Source: Serratia entomophila
GTDB taxonomy: Bacteria > Pseudomonadota > Gammaproteobacteria > Enterobacterales > Enterobacteriaceae
Length of the DNA: 64,000 bases
Reading direction: 5' to 3'
Assembly: GCF_021462285.1 (NCBI RefSeq)
Contig: NZ_CP082787.1
Span: 3,906,001 to 3,970,000 of the forward strand
Positions 12,389 to 21,064 of the stretch are shown here, in pieces. Positions within the stretch are counted from its first letter, which is position 1. Each line of letters opens with the position of its first letter. A program made the translations under genes and the position numbers. The notes beneath the pieces are model-generated. The model was not told the DNA's origin. It worked only from the letters and a program-made list of their open reading frames with translations, and ran no database searches.

Positions 12389-13183
12389 ATGGCAATCTCA
12401 ATTAAAACACCCGATGACATCCAAAAAATGCGCGTGGCCGGTCGCCTGGCCGCCGAAGTGCTGGAGATCATCGAGCCGCACGTCAAACCTGGCGTGACCA
12501 CCGGCGAGCTGGACCGTATCTGCCACGAGCACATCACCAACGAGCAGCAGGCCATCTCCGCCTGCCTCGGCTACCACGGCTTCCCTAAATCCGTGTGCAT
12601 CTCGGTGAACGAAGTGGTGTGCCACGGCATCCCGAGCGACGACAAGGCGCTGAAAGACGGCGATATCGTCAATATCGACGTCACCGTCATCAAAGACGGC
12701 TTCCACGGCGACACCTCCAAAATGTTCATCGTCGGCAAGCCGACCATTCTGGGCGAGCGCCTGTGCCGCGTCACTCAGGAAAGCCTGTATCTGGCGCTGA
12801 AAATGGTGAAACCGGGCATCCGCCTGCGCACCCTGGGCAAAGCTATCCAGCAGTTCGTCGAAGCCGAGAGATTCTCCGTAGTGCGCGAATACTGCGGCCA
12901 CGGCATCGGCGAAGTGTTCCACGAAGAGCCGCAGGTGCTGCACTATGACGCCGACGACGGCGGCGTGGTGCTGCAGGCGGGCATGGCCTTCACCATCGAA
13001 CCTATGGTCAACGCCGGCGACTACCGCATCCGCACCATGAAAGACGGCTGGACGGTAAAAACCAAGGATCGCAGCTTGTCGGCGCAGTATGAGCATACTA
13101 TTGTGGTCACTGATAACGGCTGCGAGATAATGACGTTGCGCAAGGATGACACCATCCCCAACATCATTACGCACGAGATGTAA
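12389..13183 (+). CDS. map: Methionine aminopeptidase Map
   Basis: Map removes the initiator methionine from nascent proteins. The 264 residues match E. coli type I MetAP. All five metal ligands are present: Asp97, Asp108, His171, Glu204 and Glu235, plus His178. The segment after the first metal histidine reads HGIGEVFHEEP, with Glu-Val at 175-176 where E. coli has Arg-Gly. I chose the ATG at 12389 (MAISIKTP) rather than one five codons upstream because it matches the family start. It is divergent from rpsB, as in E. coli. Confidence 0.97.
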   Translation: MAISIKTPDDIQKMRVAGRLAAEVLEIIEPHVKPGVTTGELDRICHEHITNEQQAISACLGYHGFPKSVCISVNEVVCHGIPSDDKALKDGDIVNIDVTVIKDGFHGDTSKMFIVGKPTILGERLCRVTQESLYLALKMVKPGIRLRTLGKAIQQFVEAERFSVVREYCGHGIGEVFHEEPQVLHYDADDGGVVLQAGMAFTIEPMVNAGDYRIRTMKDGWTVKTKDRSLSAQYEHTIVVTDNGCEIMTLRKDDTIPNIITHEM

Positions 13184-13218
13184 GCGCCGCGGCCATTCGC
13201 CGCGATGCATGATGTCAC

Positions 13219-13243
13219 AGGCCGGCTTTTGCCGGCCTTTTTT
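13219..13243 (+). terminator. Rho-independent terminator after map
   Basis: An 8-bp perfect stem AGGCCGGC/GCCGGCCT with a TTTT loop is followed by T6. It lies directly before the glnD start codon, so glnD probably depends on its own promoter or on read-through. Confidence 0.85.
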
Positions 13244-13257
13244 ATGGGCAGCGTATT

Positions 13258-15936
13258 ATGTCTGAAAATTTTCGCCATCAGGAAACCCCGGTCATCCCGC
13301 CGCAGGCCGTGCCGAAGCAGCCTGAGTATCCCAACGTCTACGCGGACGAAGAGCTCAACTGCCTGGCGCTGAAACAGCGTCTGGAGCAGTTCCAGCTATG
13401 GCTGGCGGCGGCGTTCGACGCCGGCTCCAGCGCCGAGAGCCTGGTGGCGGCGCGCAGCGATTTCATCGACCGGCTGCTGCGCCGCCTGTGGACCTTTTAC
13501 GGCTTTGAAGATATCCCGGAAACCGCGCTGGTGGCGGTCGGCGGCTATGGCCGCGGCGAGCTGCATCCGCTGTCGGATATCGACGTGCTGGTGCTCAGCC
13601 AGCGCCGGCTTAACGAACAGCAGTCGCAGCGGGTCGGCGAATTCATCACCCTGCTGTGGGATCTGAAGCTGGAGGTCGGCCACAGCGTGCGCACGCTGGA
13701 AGAGTGCCTGCTGGAAGGGCTGGCCGACCTGACCGTGGCCACCAACCTGATCGAGTCGCGCATGATCTGCGGCGACGTGGCGCTGTTCCTGCAGATGCAA
13801 AAGCACATCTTCAGCGACGGCTTCTGGCCTTCGCCCAAATTCTTCCACGCCAAGATCAATGAACAGCAGGAACGCCATCAGCGTTATCACGGCACCAGCT
13901 ACAACCTGGAACCGGACATCAAGAGCAGCCCGGGCGGCCTGCGTGATATCCATACCCTGCTGTGGGTGGCGCGCCGCCACTTCGGCGCCACCTCGCTGGA
14001 CGAAATGGTCGGCTTCGGCTTCCTCACCCAGGCGGAGCGCAACGAACTGAACGAGTGCCAGAGCTTCCTGTGGCGCATCCGCTTCGCGCTGCACCTGGTG
14101 CTGCCGCGCTACGACAACCGCCTGCTGTTCGACCGCCAGCTCAACGTCGCGCAACTGCTGCGTTACGAGGGCGAAGGCAACGAGCCGGTCGAGCGCATGA
14201 TGAAGGATTTCTACCGCATGACGCGCCGCGTCAGCGAACTGAACCACATGCTGCTGCAGCTGTTCGACGAAGCGATATTGGCGCTGGACGCCACCGAAAA
14301 ACCGCGCCCGCTGAACGACGACTTCCAGCTGCGCGGCAACCTGATCGACCTGCGCGACGAAACGCTGTTCATCCGCCAGCCGGAAGCCATCATGCGCATG
14401 TTCTACCTGATGGTGCGCAACCGCGAGATCAAGGGCATCTACTCCACCACCGTGCGCCAGCTGCGCCATGCGCGCCGCCACCTGAAGCAGCCGCTGTGCA
14501 CCATTCCGGAGGCGCGCGATCTGTTTATGGCCATCCTGCGCCACCCGGGCGCGGTGTCGCGCGCGCTGGTGCCGATGCATCGCCACAGCGTGCTGTGGGC
14601 CTATATGCCGCAGTGGGGCAAGATCGTCGGCCAGATGCAGTTCGACCTGTTCCACGCCTACACCGTCGACGAGCACACCATCCGCGTGCTGCAGAAGTTG
14701 GAAAGCTTCGCCGACGCGCAAACCCGCCCACGCCACCCGCTGTGCGTGGAGCTGTACCCGCGCCTGCCGCACCCGGAATTGCTGCTGCTGGCGGCGCTGT
14801 TCCACGACATCGCCAAAGGCCGCGGCGGCGATCACTCGATCCTCGGCGCGGAAGACGTGCAGGAGTTCGCCGAGCTGCACGGTCTCAATTCACGCGAGAC
14901 CCAGCTGGTCGCCTGGCTGGTGCGCTGCCACCTGTTGATGTCGGTGACCGCCCAACGCCGCGACATCCAGGATCCGACGGTTATTCAACAGTTCAGCGCC
15001 GAAGTGCAAAGCGAAACCCGCCTGCGCTACCTGGTGTGCCTGACGGTGGCGGATATCTGCGCCACCAACGAAACCCTGTGGAACAGCTGGAAGCAAAGCC
15101 TGTTGCGCGAGCTGTACTTCGCCACCGAAAAACAGCTGCGCCGCGGCATGCAAAACAGCCCGGATCTGCGCGAGCGCGTGCGGCATCACCGGCTGCAGGC
15201 GCTGGCGCTGCTGCGCATGGACAACATCGACGAAGAGGCGCTGCACCGCATCTGGAGCCGCTGCCGCGCCGACTACTTCCTGCGCCACTCGCCGAACCAG
15301 CTGGCCTGGCACGCGCGCCATCTGCTGGCCCACGACTCGACCCAGCCGCTGGTGCTGGTCAGCCGCCAGGCCACGCGCGGCGGCACCGAGATTTTCATCT
15401 GGAGCCCGGACCGCCCTTACCTGTTCGCCGCCGTGGCCGGCGAAATGGACCGCCGCAACCTCAGCGTGCACGACGCGCAGATCTTCACCAACCGCGACGG
15501 CATGGCGATGGACACCTTTATCGTGCTGGAGCCGGACGGCAGCCCGCTGGCGCAGGATCGCCACGCGGCGATCCGCCACGCGCTGCTGCAGGCCATCACC
15601 CAGCGCGAATACCAGCCGCCGCGCGTGCGCCGGCCGTCGTCCAAGCTGCGTCACTTCAGCGTACCGACCGAAGTCAGCTTCCTGCCGACCCACACCGACC
15701 GCCGCAGCTATCTGGAGCTGACCGCGCTCGATCAGCCCGGCCTGCTGGCCCGGGTGGGTGAAGTGTTCGCCGATCTCGGCCTGTCGCTGCATGGCGCGCG
15801 CATTTCCACCATCGGCGAACGGGTGGAAGATTTATTTATTCTTGCCGACAGCGATCGCCGCGCCCTCGATCAGGAAACGCGCAGAAAGTTGGAACAACGG
15901 TTGACAGAGGCCCTCAATCCAAACGATAAAATGTGA
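13258..15936 (+). CDS. glnD: Bifunctional uridylyltransferase/uridylyl-removing enzyme GlnD
   Basis: GlnD senses glutamine and uridylylates or deuridylylates the PII proteins GlnB and GlnK, controlling glutamine synthetase and NtrC. It has 892 residues (E. coli 890). The nucleotidyltransferase motif [15 protein letters not shown] lies at 95-109. A central HD domain carries [13 protein letters not shown] (about 515-530), the hydrolase site. Two ACT domains lie at the C terminus (about 710-890). The Shine-Dalgarno sequence before the ATG is weak, and the map terminator ends only about 14 nt upstream. Confidence 0.98.
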   Translation: MSENFRHQETPVIPPQAVPKQPEYPNVYADEELNCLALKQRLEQFQLWLAAAFDAGSSAESLVAARSDFIDRLLRRLWTFYGFEDIPETALVAVGGYGRGELHPLSDIDVLVLSQRRLNEQQSQRVGEFITLLWDLKLEVGHSVRTLEECLLEGLADLTVATNLIESRMICGDVALFLQMQKHIFSDGFWPSPKFFHAKINEQQERHQRYHGTSYNLEPDIKSSPGGLRDIHTLLWVARRHFGATSLDEMVGFGFLTQAERNELNECQSFLWRIRFALHLVLPRYDNRLLFDRQLNVAQLLRYEGEGNEPVERMMKDFYRMTRRVSELNHMLLQLFDEAILALDATEKPRPLNDDFQLRGNLIDLRDETLFIRQPEAIMRMFYLMVRNREIKGIYSTTVRQLRHARRHLKQPLCTIPEARDLFMAILRHPGAVSRALVPMHRHSVLWAYMPQWGKIVGQMQFDLFHAYTVDEHTIRVLQKLESFADAQTRPRHPLCVELYPRLPHPELLLLAALFHDIAKGRGGDHSILGAEDVQEFAELHGLNSRETQLVAWLVRCHLLMSVTAQRRDIQDPTVIQQFSAEVQSETRLRYLVCLTVADICATNETLWNSWKQSLLRELYFATEKQLRRGMQNSPDLRERVRHHRLQALALLRMDNIDEEALHRIWSRCRADYFLRHSPNQLAWHARHLLAHDSTQPLVLVSRQATRGGTEIFIWSPDRPYLFAAVAGEMDRRNLSVHDAQIFTNRDGMAMDTFIVLEPDGSPLAQDRHAAIRHALLQAITQREYQPPRVRRPSSKLRHFSVPTEVSFLPTHTDRRSYLELTALDQPGLLARVGEVFADLGLSLHGARISTIGERVEDLFILADSDRRALDQETRRKLEQRLTEALNPNDKM

Positions 15937-15978
15937 TACAAGTAACTTTTTACCGACAACATCAGGACAGAGAACAGA

Positions 15979-16803
15979 ATGCAGCAATTACAGAACGTTA
16001 TTGAAAGCGCCTTCGAACGCCGTGCGGACATCACCCCGGCGAACGTAGACCGCGTAACGCGCGAAGCGGTAAACCAGGTGATCGGCCTGCTGGACAGCGG
16101 CGCACTGCGCGTTGCCGAGAAGATCGACGGTCAGTGGGTAACGCATCAGTGGCTGAAAAAAGCCGTGCTGCTCTCTTTCCGCATCAACGACAACAAAGTG
16201 ATGGATGGCGCAGAAACCCGCTATTACGACAAGGTGCCGATGAAGTTCGCCGACTACGACGAAGCGCGCTTCCAGAAAGAAGGCTTCCGCGTGGTGCCGC
16301 CGGCGACCGTGCGCCAGGGCGCATTCATTGCCCGCAACACCGTGCTGATGCCGTCTTACGTTAACATCGGTGCCTACGTCGACGAAGGCACCATGGTCGA
16401 TACCTGGGCCACCGTCGGCTCCTGCGCGCAGATCGGCAAGAACGTCCACCTGTCCGGCGGCGTCGGCATTGGCGGCGTGCTGGAGCCGCTGCAGGCCAAC
16501 CCGACCATCATCGAAGACAACTGCTTCATCGGCGCACGCTCCGAAGTGGTTGAAGGGGTGATCGTGGAAGAAGGCTCGGTGATTTCCATGGGCGTTTACC
16601 TTGGCCAAAGCACCCGCATCTACGACCGCGAAACCGGCGAAGTGCACTACGGCCGCGTACCGGCCGGCTCGGTGGTGGTATCCGGCAACCTGCCGTCCAA
16701 AGATGGTTCTTACAGCCTGTACTGCGCGGTGATCGTCAAGAAAGTCGACGCCAAGACCCGCGGTAAAGTCGGCATTAATGAGTTATTGCGCACCATCGAC
16801 TAA
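15979..16803 (+). CDS. dapD: 2,3,4,5-tetrahydropyridine-2,6-dicarboxylate N-succinyltransferase DapD
   Basis: DapD transfers succinyl from succinyl-CoA to tetrahydrodipicolinate in the lysine/diaminopimelate pathway. The 274 residues match E. coli. A helical N-terminal domain (1-100) is followed by left-handed beta-helix hexapeptide repeats (about 110-230) and a C-terminal cap. AGGACAGAG lies upstream at suitable spacing. It follows glnD by 42 nt and ends in a strong terminator. Confidence 0.98.
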   Translation: MQQLQNVIESAFERRADITPANVDRVTREAVNQVIGLLDSGALRVAEKIDGQWVTHQWLKKAVLLSFRINDNKVMDGAETRYYDKVPMKFADYDEARFQKEGFRVVPPATVRQGAFIARNTVLMPSYVNIGAYVDEGTMVDTWATVGSCAQIGKNVHLSGGVGIGGVLEPLQANPTIIEDNCFIGARSEVVEGVIVEEGSVISMGVYLGQSTRIYDRETGEVHYGRVPAGSVVVSGNLPSKDGSYSLYCAVIVKKVDAKTRGKVGINELLRTID

Positions 16804-16809
16804 ATTAAG

Positions 16810-16838
16810 ATAGCGGGTGATTCACCCGCTATTTTTTT
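16810..16838 (+). terminator. Rho-independent terminator after dapD
   Basis: A stem of about 10 bp (ATAGCGGGTGA paired with TCACCCGCTAT) is followed by T7, six nt past the stop codon. Confidence 0.9.
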
Positions 16839-16932
16839 GTCTGCGTTTCGTAGGCAGTCACAGTCGCAGACCCGCTTTTCCGCCATAATCGCAGTCGTGG
16901 AATATAACGATCACATCTAAAGAGGGCGCAGT

Positions 16933-17322
16933 ATGTACGATAACTTGAAGAGTTTGGGCATCAATCAACCGGAAGACGTCGATCGCTATAGCCTGCGTCA
17001 AGAGGCCAATAACGACATCCTCAAGATCTATTTCCGCAAGGACAAGGGCGAGTTCTTCGCCAAGAGCGTGAAGTTCAAGTACCCGCGCCAGCGTAAAACC
17101 GTGGTGGCGGACAACGCCGGGCAGGGCTACAAGGAAATCCACGAGATCAACCCGAACCTGCGTTACGTGATCGACGAGCTGGATCAGCTGTGCCAGCGCG
17201 ATCAGGTGGAAGTGGACCTGAAGCGTAAAATTCTCGACGACCTGCGCCATCTGGAAGGCGTGGTGTCGCACAAAATCGCCGAGATCGAATCCGATCTGGA
17301 AAAGCTGACCCGCGGCAAATAA
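16933..17322 (+). CDS. yaeH: UPF0325 family protein YaeH
   Basis: A small, charged, conserved enterobacterial protein of 129 residues (E. coli YaeH 128). The match is near full length, including [19 protein letters not shown] and the C-terminal [13 protein letters not shown] helix region. No signal peptide or membrane segment is visible. Its molecular function is not known to me. It follows dapD with its own spacer, as in E. coli, and is the last gene of the block that corresponds to the 4-min region. Confidence 0.93.
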   Translation: MYDNLKSLGINQPEDVDRYSLRQEANNDILKIYFRKDKGEFFAKSVKFKYPRQRKTVVADNAGQGYKEIHEINPNLRYVIDELDQLCQRDQVEVDLKRKILDDLRHLEGVVSHKIAEIESDLEKLTRGK

Positions 17323-17325
17323 TTC

Positions 17326-17350
17326 AGGGCCGGTTCACCCGGCCCTTTTT
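17326..17350 (+). terminator. Terminator between convergent yaeH and yqcA
   Basis: An 8-bp perfect stem AGGGCCGG/CCGGCCCT with a 5-nt loop and T5 on the rightward strand. It occupies almost the whole gap. On the leftward strand the hairpin is followed only by GAAUUAUU, so it would be a weak stop for yqcA. Confidence 0.8.
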
Positions 17351-17799
17351 CATTTCAGCAAGCTGCCCCACTGCTCGACCCACGGACAGGAGACGACCTC
17401 CGGCTCCGGCTGTTCCATGGCGTCAATCTCCAGCGTTTCACCTACGCGGGTCGCGCCCTGCTCCTGCAGCAGCGCATCGAACGCGCGCCCGGCGCCGCAG
17501 AAATTGTCATAGCTGCTGTCACCCAGCGCAATCAGCCCATAGTGCAGCTCCGGCTGGTAGCCGACCTGGTCGCGGATGGCGTGGAACAACGGCGCAATGC
17601 TGTCCGGCAGATCGCCCTGCCCGGTGGTCGAAGTGATCACCAGCGCGTAGTGCTGGCGATAAAATTGCCAGGCCTCCAGCCGGCCCTCTTCGAACAGTTT
17701 GACCTCATGGCCCTGTTCCCTGAGGATATTTTCCGCCTCTTCCGCCACCAACAGCGAATTACCGTAAACGGTTCCCACGAAGATACCAACCTGAGCCAT
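17350..17799 (-). CDS. yqcA: Flavodoxin YqcA
   Basis: A short-chain flavodoxin-like FMN protein of 149 residues, the same length as E. coli YqcA. The FMN phosphate loop GTVYGNS lies at about 9-15. [11 protein letters not shown] (about 53-63) and [11 protein letters not shown] (about 91-101) form the isoalloxazine loops. The physiological electron partner is unknown to me. I chose the ATG at 17799 because GGGAG lies 8 nt upstream and MAQVGIFVG matches the family. It lies 33 nt downstream of truC, the same pair as in E. coli. Confidence 0.94.
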   Translation of the reverse strand: MAQVGIFVGTVYGNSLLVAEEAENILREQGHEVKLFEEGRLEAWQFYRQHYALVITSTTGQGDLPDSIAPLFHAIRDQVGYQPELHYGLIALGDSSYDNFCGAGRAFDALLQEQGATRVGETLEIDAMEQPEPEVVSCPWVEQWGSLLK

Positions 17800-17832
17800 G
17801 GCTCCTACTCCCTTCATTACCTTTGAAAATTG

Positions 17833-18603
17833 TCAGCTATCCTGACCGTTACCCGCGTTAAACTCAACCCCGGCAAGTTCAGGGAAAACCCCCGCCCAAC
17901 CAAACTGCGCCATCACGCCCTGCCAGGGTTCATCCCAACGTGCGGAAATGTGCAGCGGTTGGCCGGTCACCGGGTGGTTCAGCTGCAGATGGCTGGCGTG
18001 CAGCATCAGCCGCGCACAGCCGAAGTGCAGCGCCATACCGCGGTTCTGGCGCAGATCGCCGTGCTTGCTGTCGCCGATGATCGGATGGCGAAGGTGCACC
18101 ATATGGCGGCGCAGCTGATGCTTGCGGCCGTTTTCCGGTTTCAGCTCCAGCAGGCTGTAGCGCGCGCTCTCGTAGCGCCCAATGGCGACCGGCATATCTA
18201 CCTGCGCCAGCGGCCGATAGTGGGTCACCGCCGGTTGCGGGCCCTTGTCGGCCGTCGCATGCTTATCGGCGATCTTATCCAGTTCTTCCGTCAGCGGGTA
18301 GTCAAGGGTCGCCCCCTCCTGCACGTAGCCGCGCACCACCGCATGATAGGTTTTCTGCACCTGATGTTGCTCGAACTGCTGCGACAGCAGGCGCGCCACC
18401 TCGCTGGACAACGCCATCAACAGCACGCCGGAGGTTGGGCGGTCGAGGCGATGCACGGTGAACACGTGTTGACCGATCTGGTCACGCACCGTCTGCATCA
18501 TAAACCGCGTTTCGTGGCGATCCAGCCAGCTGCGGTGCACCAGCCAGCCGGACGGTTTGTTCACCGCCACCAGGTGCTCATCCCGGTACAAAACCTCAAT
18601 CAC
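17833..18603 (-). CDS. truC: tRNA pseudouridine(65) synthase TruC
   Basis: TruC converts U65 of certain tRNAs to pseudouridine. It is a 256-residue RluA-family enzyme (E. coli 260). The catalytic motif HRLDRPTSG places the nucleophile at Asp54. KPSGWLVHRSWLDRHE and GRKHQLRRHMVHLRHPIIGD are also characteristic. The start is a GTG at 18603. In E. coli this gene directly follows yqcC, but here pbpC and an alpha-2-macroglobulin gene lie between them. Confidence 0.96.
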   Translation of the reverse strand: MIEVLYRDEHLVAVNKPSGWLVHRSWLDRHETRFMMQTVRDQIGQHVFTVHRLDRPTSGVLLMALSSEVARLLSQQFEQHQVQKTYHAVVRGYVQEGATLDYPLTEELDKIADKHATADKGPQPAVTHYRPLAQVDMPVAIGRYESARYSLLELKPENGRKHQLRRHMVHLRHPIIGDSKHGDLRQNRGMALHFGCARLMLHASHLQLNHPVTGQPLHISARWDEPWQGVMAQFGWAGVFPELAGVEFNAGNGQDS

Positions 18604-18661
18604 AATCTTTGTTCCTACGTAAAAACCCGAATTTCGGCGCGAGTATAACAGGCGTGCGGCG

Positions 18662-21010
18662 CTAGTTAACCCATTCGATGGTTACCAGCCGGCTGTCGGC
18701 CCGGCCGCGATCGTCCACCGCCCGGATGCGGTACTGCCCATTGTTGACCGGCCGCCAGTCAATGGCCCTTTTGCTGGCGCTGCTGCCGAGATAAATATCG
18801 TCGACAAACCAGTACAGCGTTTTACTGTCGGCGTCGGTCACCGCATTGAAGGCGATTTTGTCACGCCCCTGCTGCGACTGCCGCAGGGTATAGGTCGTGT
18901 TCTTCAGCGGCGAGGTGATGCGCGGCGCGTTGCCGCCGACGGCGATACCGTTATCCTTGCAGCGGTTGACCGGCGGCGCGCGCTTCGGCAAACCTGCCTG
19001 GGCGAAAACGTTGGCCAGATCGGAAGGCCAGAACTCAAACACCTCGGTGCGGGTTTGTGCCGGATCATAGGGCGGGCAGGCGACTTCACCGCTTTGAATA
19101 TCCAGCACCACCGGGCGATAAACGCTGTCGACCTTGATCGGCGATTTGCCGGGGATAAACCAGGTTTTGCCCTTCTGCCGGCACCAGGGAGTCGGCAAAT
19201 CGCCGCTGGCCAGGCAGATATCCACCCGCCGCAGCCGTTTCGGCCACGGATGCCTTGGCTCCCGCAGGGCCGGGTAGCTGGCGTTCAGGCTGTCGATGAT
19301 GTTGAAGAACAAGGGCGCGGCGGCGGCGGCACCGACCAACGCATTGTTGCCGCTGCTGTCGAAGTTGCCTTCCCACACCACCAGCACGTAGGGGCCGAAA
19401 ATCCCCACGCTCCAGGCGTCGCGGAACCCCCAGGAAGTGCCGGTTTTCCAGTACACCGGCAGCGACGACGCGCGCGCGGCCAGGGTATCGCCCGGCCGAC
19501 GGTGCTGGCGCAGCATATCCAGCGTGATGAAGCTGGCCTCTTCGCTCAGCAGACGCACCGGCGGCGGCCGCGCATCGCCGCGCAGCATGCGCAACGGGCG
19601 CAGCTCGCCGCGGTTGGCCAGCAGGGCATACAGCTTCGCCAGCTCTTGCGCCGTCACCTCGCCGCCGCCCAGAACCAGCGCCAGCCCATAGTGATTCTCG
19701 CTGGCCATATTGGCGACGCCGGACAAGCGCAGAAACTGATAAAAACTCGGCTGCCGCAGCTGCGATGCCACATAGACGGCGGGAATATTGCGGCTGAAGT
19801 TCAGGGCGTCGGTGGCGGTTACCGGGCCGAGGAAGCGCCGGTCAAAATTCTCCGGCGCGTAGGCGCCAAAGGATGAGGGCACATCTTTCAGAATGGTCAT
19901 AGGATGCAGCACGCCCTGCTCCATGCCCAACGCATAGATAAAGGGCTTCAGCGTCGAGCCGGGGGAGCGTTTGGCATTGGTGCCGTTCACCTGCCCCTGG
20001 ATCTGGCGGTTGTAATAATCCGCCGAGCCCACCAACGCCCTTACCCCCATATCGCGGCTGTCCACCAGCAACGCTGCGGCGTTATGGATCCCCCGGCTCC
20101 GGTTGCGGGCGATAAAGGCGTTTACCTGCCTTTCCACCAGCAGCTGCAACCCCGCATCCAACGTAGTGTCGACGCGGGTATCCCGCCGAACCAACTGCTG
20201 AGTCTGCTGGCGCAGCTGCTCGATAAAATGCGGTGCGATATAAGGCATCTGCTCGGGCTGGCGCAGCGCCAGCGGCAGTTGAAACAATGCCCGTTGGCTG
20301 CCGTCGGTGGCGTAAGCTTGCTGCCAGCGCTGGAACAGCCGGTGGCGCGCCTGCGTCAGGGCGGCGCCCAGCACGCCGGTTTTAGGCTCCAGCCGATAAC
20401 TTGGCGACTGCGGCAAGACGGCCAGCGTCAGCGCTTCCGGCAGGGTCAAATCCCGCGGCGCCTTGCCGAAATAGATCAGGCTGGCGGCGCCGACGCTCTC
20501 GATGTTGCGGCCATAGGGGGCGTAATTAAGATAGGCTTCCAGAATGTCATGTTTGGAGTAGCTAAGCTCCAGCTGAACGGCGCGCAGCACCTGCTGCAGC
20601 TTGCCCCCCGGCGTGCGGGTATTGAGATGCCAGCGCATGCGCGCCAGCTGCATGCTGATGGTCGAACCGCCCTGCATCTTGCCGCCGGCGATATAGCTGC
20701 GCCAAAAACCGCGCGCCAGGCTGACGGGGTTGAAACCGGGGTTGTAGTAGAACCAGCGATCCTCGTGCAGCAACAGCCCGCGCACCGCCAGCGGGGAAAC
20801 CTGCTCCAGCGGCGTCCACAGGCGATAGCGTTCGTCATTGGCCAGCGTGATGCGCATCAGCGCGCCGTGGCGATCGTAATAGGCGGAAGACAGCGGCAAG
20901 CCCTGGGAGAGCGGCGGATGCGGCCAGAGCCGAACGGCGCCCAGCACCAGCGTCAGCAGGAATATCGCCATCAGCCCATTTTGCAACCAGGGTGTTTTCA
21001 GGATTTTCAT
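18662..21010 (-). CDS. pbpC: Penicillin-binding protein 1C (PbpC)
   Basis: A bifunctional class A PBP anchored in the inner membrane by one N-terminal helix (about 12-28). The glycosyltransferase domain contains HEDRWFYYNPGFN with catalytic Glu83, and GGSTISMQLAR at 114-124. The transpeptidase domain has Ser352-Thr-Leu-Lys355 (SxxK), SRN at 406-408 and KTGT at 522-525, so both activities look intact. A C-terminal BiPBP_C domain (about 690-775) follows. The protein has 782 residues (E. coli 770). It is encoded 54 nt after a large alpha-2-macroglobulin gene, a classic pairing thought to couple peptidoglycan repair with protease trapping. Confidence 0.96.
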   Translation of the reverse strand: MKILKTPWLQNGLMAIFLLTLVLGAVRLWPHPPLSQGLPLSSAYYDRHGALMRITLANDERYRLWTPLEQVSPLAVRGLLLHEDRWFYYNPGFNPVSLARGFWRSYIAGGKMQGGSTISMQLARMRWHLNTRTPGGKLQQVLRAVQLELSYSKHDILEAYLNYAPYGRNIESVGAASLIYFGKAPRDLTLPEALTLAVLPQSPSYRLEPKTGVLGAALTQARHRLFQRWQQAYATDGSQRALFQLPLALRQPEQMPYIAPHFIEQLRQQTQQLVRRDTRVDTTLDAGLQLLVERQVNAFIARNRSRGIHNAAALLVDSRDMGVRALVGSADYYNRQIQGQVNGTNAKRSPGSTLKPFIYALGMEQGVLHPMTILKDVPSSFGAYAPENFDRRFLGPVTATDALNFSRNIPAVYVASQLRQPSFYQFLRLSGVANMASENHYGLALVLGGGEVTAQELAKLYALLANRGELRPLRMLRGDARPPPVRLLSEEASFITLDMLRQHRRPGDTLAARASSLPVYWKTGTSWGFRDAWSVGIFGPYVLVVWEGNFDSSGNNALVGAAAAAPLFFNIIDSLNASYPALREPRHPWPKRLRRVDICLASGDLPTPWCRQKGKTWFIPGKSPIKVDSVYRPVVLDIQSGEVACPPYDPAQTRTEVFEFWPSDLANVFAQAGLPKRAPPVNRCKDNGIAVGGNAPRITSPLKNTTYTLRQSQQGRDKIAFNAVTDADSKTLYWFVDDIYLGSSASKRAIDWRPVNNGQYRIRAVDDRGRADSRLVTIEWVN

Positions 21011-21024
21011 CTGTTCTCAACGCC

Positions 21025-21059
21025 CCGGCGCCGGGCGACCCTCAGCCGCCCGGCGCCGG
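21025..21059 (-). repeat. Perfect GC-rich inverted repeat between the alpha-2-macroglobulin gene and pbpC
   Basis: Thirteen bases (21025-21037) pair perfectly with 21047-21059 across a 9-nt loop. There is no T-run on either side. It may be an mRNA processing or attenuation hairpin that sets pbpC output relative to the upstream gene. Confidence 0.6.
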
Positions 21060-21064
21060 CCGGC

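Noticed and set aside
13962..15761. A 599-codon plus-strand frame inside glnD
   Set aside because: Out-of-frame reading of glnD, dominated by Ala, Arg and Pro. GlnD domains are intact in the main frame.
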